The notes beneath the pieces are model-generated. The model was not told the DNA's origin. It ran no database searches and saw nothing but the letters and a program-made list of their open reading frames with translations. Positions 48,436 through 56,376 of a stretch of 64,000 nt of DNA are shown here, one piece after another. Each line of letters opens with the position of its first letter. Position 1 is the first letter of the stretch. The translations under genes were made by a program, and so were the position numbers. Source of the DNA: Planctomycetota bacterium (GTDB lineage Bacteria > Planctomycetota > UBA8742 > UBA2392); the NCBI GenBank assembly GCA_015075515.1, contig JABTUE010000004.1:248001-312000 (forward strand), given 5' to 3'.

Positions 48436-50685
48436 TCAAGGGATCACGCGCACGCTGCCCATGCCCAGCCGGGCCAGCGCGTTCAGGGCGAAAAAGAACG
48501 TCTCGACCGGTTCGTCCGCCGGCAGCCGCAGCGCCAGACTGGCCGGCGTTTCCCGCCGGGACGCCACCTGCCGCGCCAGTATGGTCAAAAACAGCGCGCC
48601 CTCGGCCTGCATCGGCTCGCCGCCCGCCCGCAACACGGCCTTGTAACGGCCGTCTTCGGGGATGCCGTCGCGCGAGACTTCCAGTACCGCGCCGTCCTGT
48701 TGCGGCCGCGGCGACAGATCGAACAGGCGTGTTCTGGGGCCAAGCTGGTCCATCGTCAGCACCAGCAGCGTGCGCACGCCGGTGCGGGCCATGGCCGCGT
48801 ACAGGTCCAGTACGCGGCTCCAGTGGGCGCGGCGGTCGGGGGCAAAAATAATCTGAAGCGCCGATCCGTTGTCGGCGTCAACCTCGCCGGCCTGGGACAC
48901 CAGTCGTTCCGTCAGCGCGCCGGCATCGGCGTGATCCTGCCACGCGCTTTCCGTGTCAACGCGGCTGGACCAGCGGTTTTCGGAATCCAGGCACAGGTAA
49001 AGCACCGGCCGCGCCTGAACCGGAATTGCCGCGGCGGCCAGCGACGGCATCTGTTCGACGGCGCGCCAGTATTCGGCCAGTGTCGGCGGTTCCACGCGCG
49101 CGGCCAGCCCCAGGGCGTCCGGGTACGTGGCCAGCGTACGCACCACCGGCGGTTTGGCGTCGGGGTCACGCTCGATCAACACGGGCCAGAAGGGCTCAAT
49201 CGCCGTGAACCCGGCACCGGCGGCCTCGCGCAGGATGGTTTCCAGCCGCCGCAGCGGCGTTTTGGGCGGGAGGTCAATCTGCAACCGGCGCGGGCGTGGG
49301 TTCTTGAACGCGACGGCTTCGCGCAGTTCGCGCCCCCAGCCCTTGGCGGTCTTGGGCACGACTTCGGTACCGTCAGACAGAACAAACGTCGGGCGATCCT
49401 GACCGGCCCAGAACAAACCAGCCAGGTTCGGCACTTCGTCAGGCGACACGGCGTACCACGGCTGGTCGGCCTGGGTGATGTCCACATACAGGGCCAGCAA
49501 ACGCACTCCGCGACGCTGGTCCAGCGTCGCCAGAGACAGGCGCGCCACGCGCTGCTGCACACAGGTCCGGCAAAGATCAATCAGGCTGCGCCAGTGTGCG
49601 TCAGGCCGGGCGTGGCACACCACATGCAGTCCGCTGGTCAGTGTGCCTGCCGCACCGGTGCGGGCGGCCAGATCCTGGATTGTTGAGCGCAGGCCGCCGG
49701 GCGAGGTTGTGGCCCAGGCGCGACCGTCAAAGGTTGAAAGCCCGGCCTCAGCCTCCAGACGCACTTCAAGCAGTTCCGGCGCGCCGGTGGCGTCTATCTG
49801 GACTTCGCCGGTGTTGCCGGCCTTCCAGTATTCGGGAATATCAAGCAGGTTGCCGGCTTCGGCCACGGGCCACAGCGGCTCAATCTGGGCGAACGCGCCG
49901 TCTGCAAGCTGATCCAGCACGTTCTCAAACCGCCGCATGTCGGCCAGACGCCCAAGCTGAACCTGCAGCCGGCGCGGTCGGGGACGAATGGACTGCGCCC
50001 CGGCAATGAACGCCGGGCCCCACTGGTCGTTTTCGGCGGCCAGACGCTTGTCGCCCTCGAACAGCATGTCGGGCCGGTCGCCGCCCCAGCGCAAGCGGGC
50101 AGTTTCCGGCGGCAGGTCGGCCGCGCGGCCAAGCCACGGCGAATCCGCGCTTTCGGGGCTGATGCCCAGCGGCAGCAGCCGACACGCGCCGTCGCGGGTG
50201 TCGCGTGTGACCAGCCACAGGTTGCGCACATGAACCGCCGTGCACAGCCGGCACAGCGTCAGAAACGTTATCCACGGCGCGTCGGGGTGAGCCGCCACGG
50301 CCACGGCCGCGGCGCTGTCGGTGCCGCCTTCGGGCAGAAACGCCAGGGCGTGCTGGTCAACCCGTCGGCGCAACTCGGCGCCGGGCGCGTCTTCAAACGC
50401 ATCCTTGTTCAGGATCTGCGTCTGGCCCGAGGCCGTGATCCGCACGACCATCAGGTCGGGCTGCGCGGCTTTGGCCTTGATCGGAAAGGTGTTGCCGTTG
50501 CGGGCCTCGGCGCCGGCCCAGTAATCCGTGGCGTCGGGCAGGGGAAAGTCGCCCAGCCATGCATGGGCATCAAAGGCCGCCAGCAGGCTGGCCGTCGGCC
50601 TGGGCGGCGGGCTGTTTGAATTGTCGCCGCCGCCGCAACCGGCCAGTGCCAGCGCGGCCGCAAAACACAGCCATGCCCGTTTCAA
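48436..50685 (-). CDS. Lipoprotein with three ExbD-like repeats
   Basis: A 749-residue lipoprotein with lipobox LALAGCGGG. It contains three segments like the periplasmic part of ExbD/TolR: about 125-165 (AHPDAPWITFLTLC), 353-400 (ARPDAHWRSLIDLC) and 609-650 (APDRRAHWSRVLDLY). Between them a second repeated unit occurs twice: PRPRRLQVQL...IEPLWPV (about 235-275) and PRPRRLQIDL...IEPFWPV (about 462-502). The repeats show internal duplication. No transmembrane helix beyond the signal, so it cannot be a proton-channel ExbD itself. Function unknown; a peptidoglycan or TonB-like contact is an inference. Confidence 0.6.
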   Translation of the reverse strand: MKRAWLCFAAALALAGCGGGDNSNSPPPRPTASLLAAFDAHAWLGDFPLPDATDYWAGAEARNGNTFPIKAKAAQPDLMVVRITASGQTQILNKDAFEDAPGAELRRRVDQHALAFLPEGGTDSAAAVAVAAHPDAPWITFLTLCRLCTAVHVRNLWLVTRDTRDGACRLLPLGISPESADSPWLGRAADLPPETARLRWGGDRPDMLFEGDKRLAAENDQWGPAFIAGAQSIRPRPRRLQVQLGRLADMRRFENVLDQLADGAFAQIEPLWPVAEAGNLLDIPEYWKAGNTGEVQIDATGAPELLEVRLEAEAGLSTFDGRAWATTSPGGLRSTIQDLAARTGAAGTLTSGLHVVCHARPDAHWRSLIDLCRTCVQQRVARLSLATLDQRRGVRLLALYVDITQADQPWYAVSPDEVPNLAGLFWAGQDRPTFVLSDGTEVVPKTAKGWGRELREAVAFKNPRPRRLQIDLPPKTPLRRLETILREAAGAGFTAIEPFWPVLIERDPDAKPPVVRTLATYPDALGLAARVEPPTLAEYWRAVEQMPSLAAAAIPVQARPVLYLCLDSENRWSSRVDTESAWQDHADAGALTERLVSQAGEVDADNGSALQIIFAPDRRAHWSRVLDLYAAMARTGVRTLLVLTMDQLGPRTRLFDLSPRPQQDGAVLEVSRDGIPEDGRYKAVLRAGGEPMQAEGALFLTILARQVASRRETPASLALRLPADEPVETFFFALNALARLGMGSVRVIP

Positions 50686-51137
50686 GCCTTGGTTCCCTTG
50701 GAAATGGCCGCCGCCTGCTGGCGCTGGAGTTCCTGGATCACCTGCACCCAGACCATCTTGAGTTCGCCCAGCATGTCGTCCACGGCCTGGGTTTCCTTGG
50801 CGTCCAGGTTGCCCCTGGTTTTGTCCTTGAGCATCTGCAGCGTGTCTATCAGATAGCGCGCCTGAATCGGGTCGAACTCGACCTCGTTGGTCATGGGGTG
50901 GCGGATCGCACCCATGAAGATCATGGCCTGTGTGGCGACACTGGCGCAGTGGGTCAGAAAGTCGGCCTTGGGCATCTGCGGAGCCTGGCCCTGGTCGGCG
51001 GCCGGGGCTTGCGCGGCGCGTTCGGGTTTCTTGTCTTCGCCCAGCTTGGCCGATAGCTGTTCCTTCTCGCGTTCGGCCTGGGCCTTCCAGTCGGAATCAA
51101 CAATGATCTTGGGTTTGGCGGGGTTGTCCTGGCTCAT
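50682..51137 (-). CDS. DUF1844 protein
   Basis: A 151-residue protein with the DUF1844 pattern near the end: QAMIFMGAIRHP, IDTLQMLKDKTRGNLDAKE, MLGELKMVWVQV. The N-terminus is charged and low-complexity. DUF1844 proteins are found in planctomycetes, acidobacteria and deltaproteobacteria. Function unknown. Its stop overlaps the start of the ExbD-like lipoprotein gene (ATGA-type) and it follows another lipoprotein by 6 bases, so three genes form one unit. Confidence 0.8.
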   Translation of the reverse strand: MSQDNPAKPKIIVDSDWKAQAEREKEQLSAKLGEDKKPERAAQAPAADQGQAPQMPKADFLTHCASVATQAMIFMGAIRHPMTNEVEFDPIQARYLIDTLQMLKDKTRGNLDAKETQAVDDMLGELKMVWVQVIQELQRQQAAAISKGTKA

Positions 51138-51143
51138 GGGCTC

Positions 51144-51761
51144 TCATCGGTTGCTCTGGCGTGTACGAAGTTCCTGTTCCTTCAGGCGCTCGCCCTTGCT
51201 GCTTGGTTTGGTGCCGCCGCCCAGTTTGCTGCCGAACAGCGCCTCAAAGCGCCCCAACAGCTGCGCCGCGGCCAGGCCGTCCGGCCCGTCGTAGATCCAT
51301 TCGGCTTCCAGAGGCCGGGCCACAGCCTCGCGGTGCTCGCGGTTGACGGCGATGCTCAGGCGGGTTTGTTCCATCTCGGCTTTCTTGCGCTGTTCTTCCT
51401 TCATTTCCAGCCAGCGGCGGCCCTCTTCGGCCGAAAGCGGCTGAAACTCCTTTTCTTCGCGTTCGGTGTACAGGGTGGTGATGCGCACATAGGCCCGATG
51501 GCGCACATCGTTGCCCTTGCTGACGCCGCCGGTGTAGCGCAGGTTCCAGCCCGTCGAAAGTTCCAGTTGCGGCAGTCCGTTGACGAAGTTTTCGCTCTGG
51601 TCTTCGATTTCGTAGCCCTCGGCCTGCAGCACCGACACAATCGCGTCGTACATTTCTTCGCGCGCCATGGGATAGTCGCGGTACTGGAACTCCTTGTGCT
51701 CGGCGCAGCCCCCGAGCACAAGCAGCGCAAGCACCAGCGCGGAAAGCTTCTTTTTGTTCAC
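51144..51761 (-). CDS. Lipoprotein, unknown
   Basis: A 205-residue lipoprotein with signal MNKKKLSALVLALLVLGGCAE. The mature part begins with an alpha/beta segment (DYPMAREEMYDAIVSVLQAEG), then strands (WNLRYTGGVSKGN; RAYVRITTLYT) and a charged helical tail. The pattern resembles small periplasmic lipoproteins of the NlpC/BamC-type fold only generally. First gene of the unit with DUF1844 and the ExbD-repeat lipoprotein. Confidence 0.65.
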   Translation of the reverse strand: MNKKKLSALVLALLVLGGCAEHKEFQYRDYPMAREEMYDAIVSVLQAEGYEIEDQSENFVNGLPQLELSTGWNLRYTGGVSKGNDVRHRAYVRITTLYTEREEKEFQPLSAEEGRRWLEMKEEQRKKAEMEQTRLSIAVNREHREAVARPLEAEWIYDGPDGLAAAQLLGRFEALFGSKLGGGTKPSSKGERLKEQELRTRQSNR

Positions 51762-51877
51762 GGGTTCACCGAACCGGGGCAGCCACAGGGAAAGCCAAGT
51801 GTAGCCCGCAAGGGCGCCAAGTCCAAGCCGGGTGTTGCCGCATTGACCTTGGGCCGCGGATTGTTGACCATTGGCCC

Positions 51878-53050
51878 ATGCCCATCACCTATCAGACCGC
51901 CGGCGAGTCTCACGGGCCGGCAGTGCTTGCCACGCTGTGCGGCCTGCCCTACGGGCTGGCCCTGGATACAGGCTGGATCAACGCGCAATTGGCGCGGCGC
52001 CAGGCCGGCTACGGCCGGGGCGGTCGCCAGCGTGTCGAACGCGACGAAGTCCAGGTACTTTCCGGTCTGCGCCGCGGGGTCACACTGGGCAGCCCGCTGA
52101 CGCTGATGGCCCCCAACCGCGACCATCGCATAGATCTGGCCCCGCCCGTGCCTAACGTTCGGCCCGGTCATGTGGATCTGGCCGGCGTGCTCAAGATTGG
52201 TTCACGCGACGCGCGCGATGTTCTGGAACGTGCCAGCGCGCGCGAAACCGCGGCGCGCGTGATGGCGGGCGCGACGTGCCAGCTTCTGCTGCGCGAGTTC
52301 GGGATTGAGGTGGTGGCCCATGTGCTGTCGCTGGGCGGCGTGGATGTGGAACAGGCCATGGGCGCCGGCTATTCGGCCATCTTCAAGGACCCGGCCGGAG
52401 CGCGCGCAGCCCGCGACGCCGGCGAGTTTGCCACCATCAGCCGCGCCAAAGACGCGGATCTGCGCCAGGTTGTGGACGCCGCCAGGGCCGCCGGCGACAC
52501 GCTGGGCGGCAGTATCGAGGTAATCGCCCTGAACCTGCCGCCGGGACTGGGCAGCCACAACCAGTGGCACGAGCGACTGGACGGCCGTTTGGCCCAGGCG
52601 CTGATGAGCATCCAGGCGATGAAAGCGGTCGAGATCGGCCTTGGCGCCGAAACCGCGCGCCGGCCCGGCAGCAAAGTGCACGACCCGGTTCTGCCCCTGC
52701 CGCCGTCGCGCGGGCGCGCTCCGTTCACGCGCGGCAGCAACAACGCCGGCGGGCTTGAGGGCGGCACCACCAACGGCGAGCCGCTGGTCTGCCGCGTGCA
52801 CATGAAACCGATCAGCACGTTGATGAACCCTCTGCCCACGGTGGATGTGACCACCGGAAAGGCCGCCGCCGCCAACACCGAACGCAGCGACGTGTGCGCG
52901 CTGCCGGCGGCCGCGATTGTGGCGGAATGTGCCGTGGCGATTGTACTGGCCGGCGCGCTGGCCGAAAAAACCGGCGGTGACAGTCTTGAAGAAATGCGCC
53001 GCAACCTGAAGGGATACCTGGATTCGCTTGCGGCCTACCGCGTGTCATGA
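51878..53050 (+). CDS. aroC: Chorismate synthase
   Basis: A 390-residue enzyme. Family marks are GESHGPAVLATLCGLP, SPLTLMAPNRDH, the RPGHVDLAGVLK region, RDARDVLERASARETAARV, and GSHNQWHERLDGRLAQALMS. It makes chorismate, the branch point that feeds the prephenate genes nearby on the other strand. The size fits a fungal/bacterial FMN-dependent enzyme. Stop overlaps the start of the LptF/G gene by 4 bases. Confidence 0.96.
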   Translation: MPITYQTAGESHGPAVLATLCGLPYGLALDTGWINAQLARRQAGYGRGGRQRVERDEVQVLSGLRRGVTLGSPLTLMAPNRDHRIDLAPPVPNVRPGHVDLAGVLKIGSRDARDVLERASARETAARVMAGATCQLLLREFGIEVVAHVLSLGGVDVEQAMGAGYSAIFKDPAGARAARDAGEFATISRAKDADLRQVVDAARAAGDTLGGSIEVIALNLPPGLGSHNQWHERLDGRLAQALMSIQAMKAVEIGLGAETARRPGSKVHDPVLPLPPSRGRAPFTRGSNNAGGLEGGTTNGEPLVCRVHMKPISTLMNPLPTVDVTTGKAAAANTERSDVCALPAAAIVAECAVAIVLAGALAEKTGGDSLEEMRRNLKGYLDSLAAYRVS

Positions 53051-54159
53051 CACGGCGACTGGACAGAATAGTTCTGCGCGACACGGCGCTGACGGCGTTG
53101 CTGGCGGTGCTGGGCATGACGTTTCTGTTCACGGCGCTGGGTCTGTACCAGATCGTGAACAACTTTCAGGTCACGCCGCGCTTTGCCACGCTGCTGTCGT
53201 TCATGCCGTCGTTGTGGGTTTCCCTGACGCCGTTTTCCCTGCCGGTCAGCGCGCTGTTTGCCGCCGCGCTGGTGTTCGGGCGCATGCGCGCCGAACGCGA
53301 GCTGCTGCTGCTGGCCGCTTCGGGCGTGCCGCCATGGCGGCCGTTTGTCGCGTTGATTCCGCTGGGGGTGGTTGTTGCCCTTTTGGGCGGCGTTGCCGTC
53401 TCCGAACTGGGGCCCGGCGCCTACGCCGAACGCCACGCCCTGCAGCGCCGGGCACTGGCCGACTTCATTGACCACCCGCCACAGGGGCCGCGCGAGCTGC
53501 GCTTTCCCGGCGGCGGCACCAGCATTGATATCAGTTATGCCTCGGTCACGGCCGGCCACTTTGAAGAGCTTTCAATCCTTGTGTACTCCGATGCGGGATT
53601 GCTGGCGTCGCTGACGGCTCGCCGGGCGCGCATTGTCTACCAGCGCCAGAGCGCGGCGTTGATGCTTACGGGCTGTGTTGAGCCGCGCCTGGTGCAGTTC
53701 GACCCCGAAACCGGCAACCCCGCCGGCACGCCGCTGGTCGCGTCGCGGATTCACGAACTGCGCGTGCCCTTCAACTTCGGCGCCGACGAAGAACCCGACT
53801 CGCCCAAGGCCATGACCACCGCCGCCCTGGCCCGCCGCGTTGCCGACGAGAGCGGCAACCCGCGCCAGAGCGCCGCCGGCGAGGCCGCCCGACGCATCGG
53901 GCTGGCTCTGGCGGGGCTGATTCTGCCGCTGGTGGGGGCGCTGATCGCGGCGCTGGTCAGCCACCCCAACCGGCTGTTCGCCATCGGCGCGGGGGTGATT
54001 CCCTGCGCGCTGGCGTACTTTCCGGCCATGATTGCCTGCCAGGGCCTGGCCGAATCGGGCACGCTGGCGCCCGGCGCGGCGGCAGTGCTGCCGGTGCTGT
54101 TGATGGCCGCCATCGGCGCGGGCGTGCTGCGCCTGCACTGGCGCAGCGGCTGGGCGTAA
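53047..54159 (+). CDS. LptF/LptG-family permease
   Basis: A 370-residue membrane protein of the YjgP/YjgQ type. The N-terminus TRRLDRIVLRD and LYQIVNNFQV with helices (LAVLGMTFLFTALGLY; VSLTPFSLPVSALFAAALVFG), a central periplasmic beta region, and C-terminal helices are typical. It would help move lipopolysaccharide out of the inner membrane. Only one of the usual pair is present here. It is coupled to aroC by a 4-base overlap. Confidence 0.8.
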   Translation: MTRRLDRIVLRDTALTALLAVLGMTFLFTALGLYQIVNNFQVTPRFATLLSFMPSLWVSLTPFSLPVSALFAAALVFGRMRAERELLLLAASGVPPWRPFVALIPLGVVVALLGGVAVSELGPGAYAERHALQRRALADFIDHPPQGPRELRFPGGGTSIDISYASVTAGHFEELSILVYSDAGLLASLTARRARIVYQRQSAALMLTGCVEPRLVQFDPETGNPAGTPLVASRIHELRVPFNFGADEEPDSPKAMTTAALARRVADESGNPRQSAAGEAARRIGLALAGLILPLVGALIAALVSHPNRLFAIGAGVIPCALAYFPAMIACQGLAESGTLAPGAAAVLPVLLMAAIGAGVLRLHWRSGWA

Positions 54160-54161
54160 TG

Positions 54162-55211
54162 CTAGGCCGCGGGCTTTTCGGCCGGCTGCGGCAGGGGTTC
54201 AACCTTGATTTCGGCCGGCAGTTCGACCTTTTTGCGGATTGCCAGCGACAGCACAATCGTGACAGCCAGAACCCCGCCGATGAACGCCAGCGACCAGTGG
54301 ATAGGCACCTTGAACGGCTCTATCCCCGCCGGCGGAATGCCCAGCATGCCGATCATCTTGATGCCCACAAAGGTCAGAATCACCGCAAGCCCGTACTTCA
54401 GAAACCGGAACGCCGCCATGATGCCCGCCAGCGCGAAGTACAGCGAACGCAGGCCCATGATCGCAAAGGCGTTGCTGGCATAGACCACCAGCGGGTCGGC
54501 CTTTTTCGTTTCCGGGTCTATTGCCACCGTCAGTACCGCCGGGATGGAATCAATCGCGAACACCACGTCGGTGAACTCGACCAGAATCAGGCCAACAAAC
54601 AGCATGGTGGCGTACCACCTGCCGTCAATCTTGACCCAGAAACTCGGGCCGCCGATTTCGGGCTTCACCGGCAGAACCCGCGAGGCCGCGCGGATGACCA
54701 GGCTCTTTTTGGGGTCCAGTTCCTTGTCGCCCTGGAACAGCAGCTTGATGCCGGTAAAGACCAGAATCCCGCCAAAGATGTACATCAGCCAGTGAAAGCG
54801 CGCGATCAGTTCCACGCCCGCAAAGATGAACAGCGCCCGCAGCACCAGCGCCCCGAACACGCCCCAGAACAGCAGCTTGTGCTGGTATTCGCGCTTGATG
54901 CCCAACGCCGCGAAAATCACCGCAAACACGAACAGATTGTCCACGCTGAGCGCCAGCTCAATCACATAACCCGCCAGATACCGCTGCGCCACCACCGGCC
55001 CAAGACCGCTGGCACTGCCGCCGCTTTCGGCCGGCAGCAGCCACACCACGCCGCCGTATATCAGCGCGATTGTGATCCACGCGCCGGACCACAGCATGGC
55101 CTCGCGCAGGCTTACGGCGTGAGGTTTTTTGTGCAGCACAAAAAGATCCAGCGCCAGCACGGTGGCAATGATGACGCCGAACACAATCCACATGACGGTG
55201 TGAGCATCCAA
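54162..55211 (-). CDS. TerC-family membrane protein
   Basis: A 349-residue protein. Motifs: ALDLFVLHKKPHAVSLREAM, LSVDNLFVFAVIFAALG, EFTDVVFAIDSIPAVL and FVYASNAFAIMGLRSLYFAL-type, all typical of TerC/Alx. Acidic residues in these helices bind manganese in characterised relatives. Nine or so helices. The C-terminus is rich in Pro/Lys/Glu. It is convergent with the LptF/G gene at 2 bases. The 53-bp upstream gap is too short for a yybP-ykoY riboswitch. Confidence 0.9.
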   Translation of the reverse strand: MDAHTVMWIVFGVIIATVLALDLFVLHKKPHAVSLREAMLWSGAWITIALIYGGVVWLLPAESGGSASGLGPVVAQRYLAGYVIELALSVDNLFVFAVIFAALGIKREYQHKLLFWGVFGALVLRALFIFAGVELIARFHWLMYIFGGILVFTGIKLLFQGDKELDPKKSLVIRAASRVLPVKPEIGGPSFWVKIDGRWYATMLFVGLILVEFTDVVFAIDSIPAVLTVAIDPETKKADPLVVYASNAFAIMGLRSLYFALAGIMAAFRFLKYGLAVILTFVGIKMIGMLGIPPAGIEPFKVPIHWSLAFIGGVLAVTIVLSLAIRKKVELPAEIKVEPLPQPAEKPAA

Positions 55212-55264
55212 GGCGAGGCTCCGGTTGCCTTGTGCGTGGCGGGGGCTGCGCTATCGTTGCGGCC

Positions 55265-56008
55265 ATGACGCCGCCGGACGAAACATCGCCCGACACGCCC
55301 AAGGTTCAGAAGTTGTCCGTGGTAATACCCGCGTACAACGAGGCCCGGACCATACATAAAATTCTGGATCTTGTAATTGCGGTGCCGCTGGGCCTGGACA
55401 AGGAAATCATCGTCGTTGACGACGGCAGCAAGGACGACACCGCCAATGCCGTGCGCCAATGGGCCGAAAGCCGGGCCGACACGCCGGGCGTTACGGTCAA
55501 GGTCATCAGCAAGGAAAACGGCGGCAAGGGTACGGCTGTGCGCCGCGGCATTGCTGAAAGTACGGGCGACTTTGTGATCATCCAGGACGCCGACCTTGAG
55601 TACGAACCCAACGACTACCCCAAACTGCTGGAGCCGATGCTCAAGGGCGAGGCCGATGTGGTTTACGGCAGCCGTATTCTGGGGCCGGACAAGGGCGGTT
55701 CGCTGATGTTTTATCTGGGCGGTCGCGTGGTTACCCTGGCAACCAACCTGCTGTACTTCTGCTGGATCACCGACGAGCCGACCTGCTACAAGCTGTTTCG
55801 CGGCGACTTGATCCGCAGCATCCCCCTTGAATGCAAGGGCTTTGAGTTCTGCCCCGAGGTCACGGCCAAGGTGCTCAAGCGCGGTCATCGCATCGTGGAC
55901 GTGCCGATCCGCTATCACCCGCGCAGCATTGAAGAAGGCAAGAAGATCCGGGCCAAGGACGGTTTCATTGCCCTGTGGGAACTGCTCAAATGGCGGTTCA
56001 AGGGATGA
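55265..56008 (+). CDS. Family 2 glycosyltransferase (DPM1-like)
   Basis: A 247-residue protein starting at ATG 55265 (frame open 11 codons earlier). GT2 marks are VVIPAYNEARTI, VDDGSKDDT and the DxD motif IIQDADLEYEP. The C-terminus reads VPIRYHPRSIEEGKKI, as in dolichyl-phosphate-mannose-type enzymes. It has no membrane helix. It should transfer a sugar to a lipid carrier at the cytoplasmic side. Its stop overlaps the next ATG by 4 bases. Confidence 0.88.
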   Translation: MTPPDETSPDTPKVQKLSVVIPAYNEARTIHKILDLVIAVPLGLDKEIIVVDDGSKDDTANAVRQWAESRADTPGVTVKVISKENGGKGTAVRRGIAESTGDFVIIQDADLEYEPNDYPKLLEPMLKGEADVVYGSRILGPDKGGSLMFYLGGRVVTLATNLLYFCWITDEPTCYKLFRGDLIRSIPLECKGFEFCPEVTAKVLKRGHRIVDVPIRYHPRSIEEGKKIRAKDGFIALWELLKWRFKG

Positions 56009-56340
56009 GCGACCCGACCGACAAACCCGAGCCGGCCCTGCCCCTGACGGCGGATTCGCCCATCTTCTGGGCCGAAGAACTGATTGATCACGTTGAACTT
56101 CGCAGGTTCTACGCCGAACGCGGCATCAAGTGTTTTGCCTGCTGCGCCGCCGAAGCCGAAACCTTCGCCCAGGGTGCCAGGGTTCACGCCGGCGGGCCCT
56201 TTGGCGCCTTTGACGCCGCCAAACTGGTCGAAGAACTCAACGCACTGGCCAGGAAACACCCGTTCAAACCCGAGACAGCCTGGAACCCGGGCCTGTTCAG
56301 CCGCGTGCTGGAGTTCCTGTTTCCGGCCAAACGCGAATGA
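56005..56340 (+). CDS. Small cysteine-containing protein (DUF1858-like)
   Basis: A 111-residue protein with ATG overlapping the glycosyltransferase stop (ATGA). GIKCFACCAAEAETFAQGA is like the DUF1858/hybrid-cluster-type Cys segment (GhCxxC-x-E-T), followed by LVEELNAL helix. The family is often linked with metal-cluster proteins. The tail is short. Its role next to a glycosyltransferase and recG is unclear. Confidence 0.55.
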   Translation: MSDPTDKPEPALPLTADSPIFWAEELIDHVELRRFYAERGIKCFACCAAEAETFAQGARVHAGGPFGAFDAAKLVEELNALARKHPFKPETAWNPGLFSRVLEFLFPAKRE

Positions 56341-56376
56341 CTCCCGCCGGTTGCGGGCCCCGGCTACACTTCCGCC

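Noticed and set aside
55212..55264. Manganese (yybP-ykoY) riboswitch before the TerC gene
   Set aside because: Only 53 bases lie between the TerC and glycosyltransferase starts, too short for the roughly 100-base aptamer.
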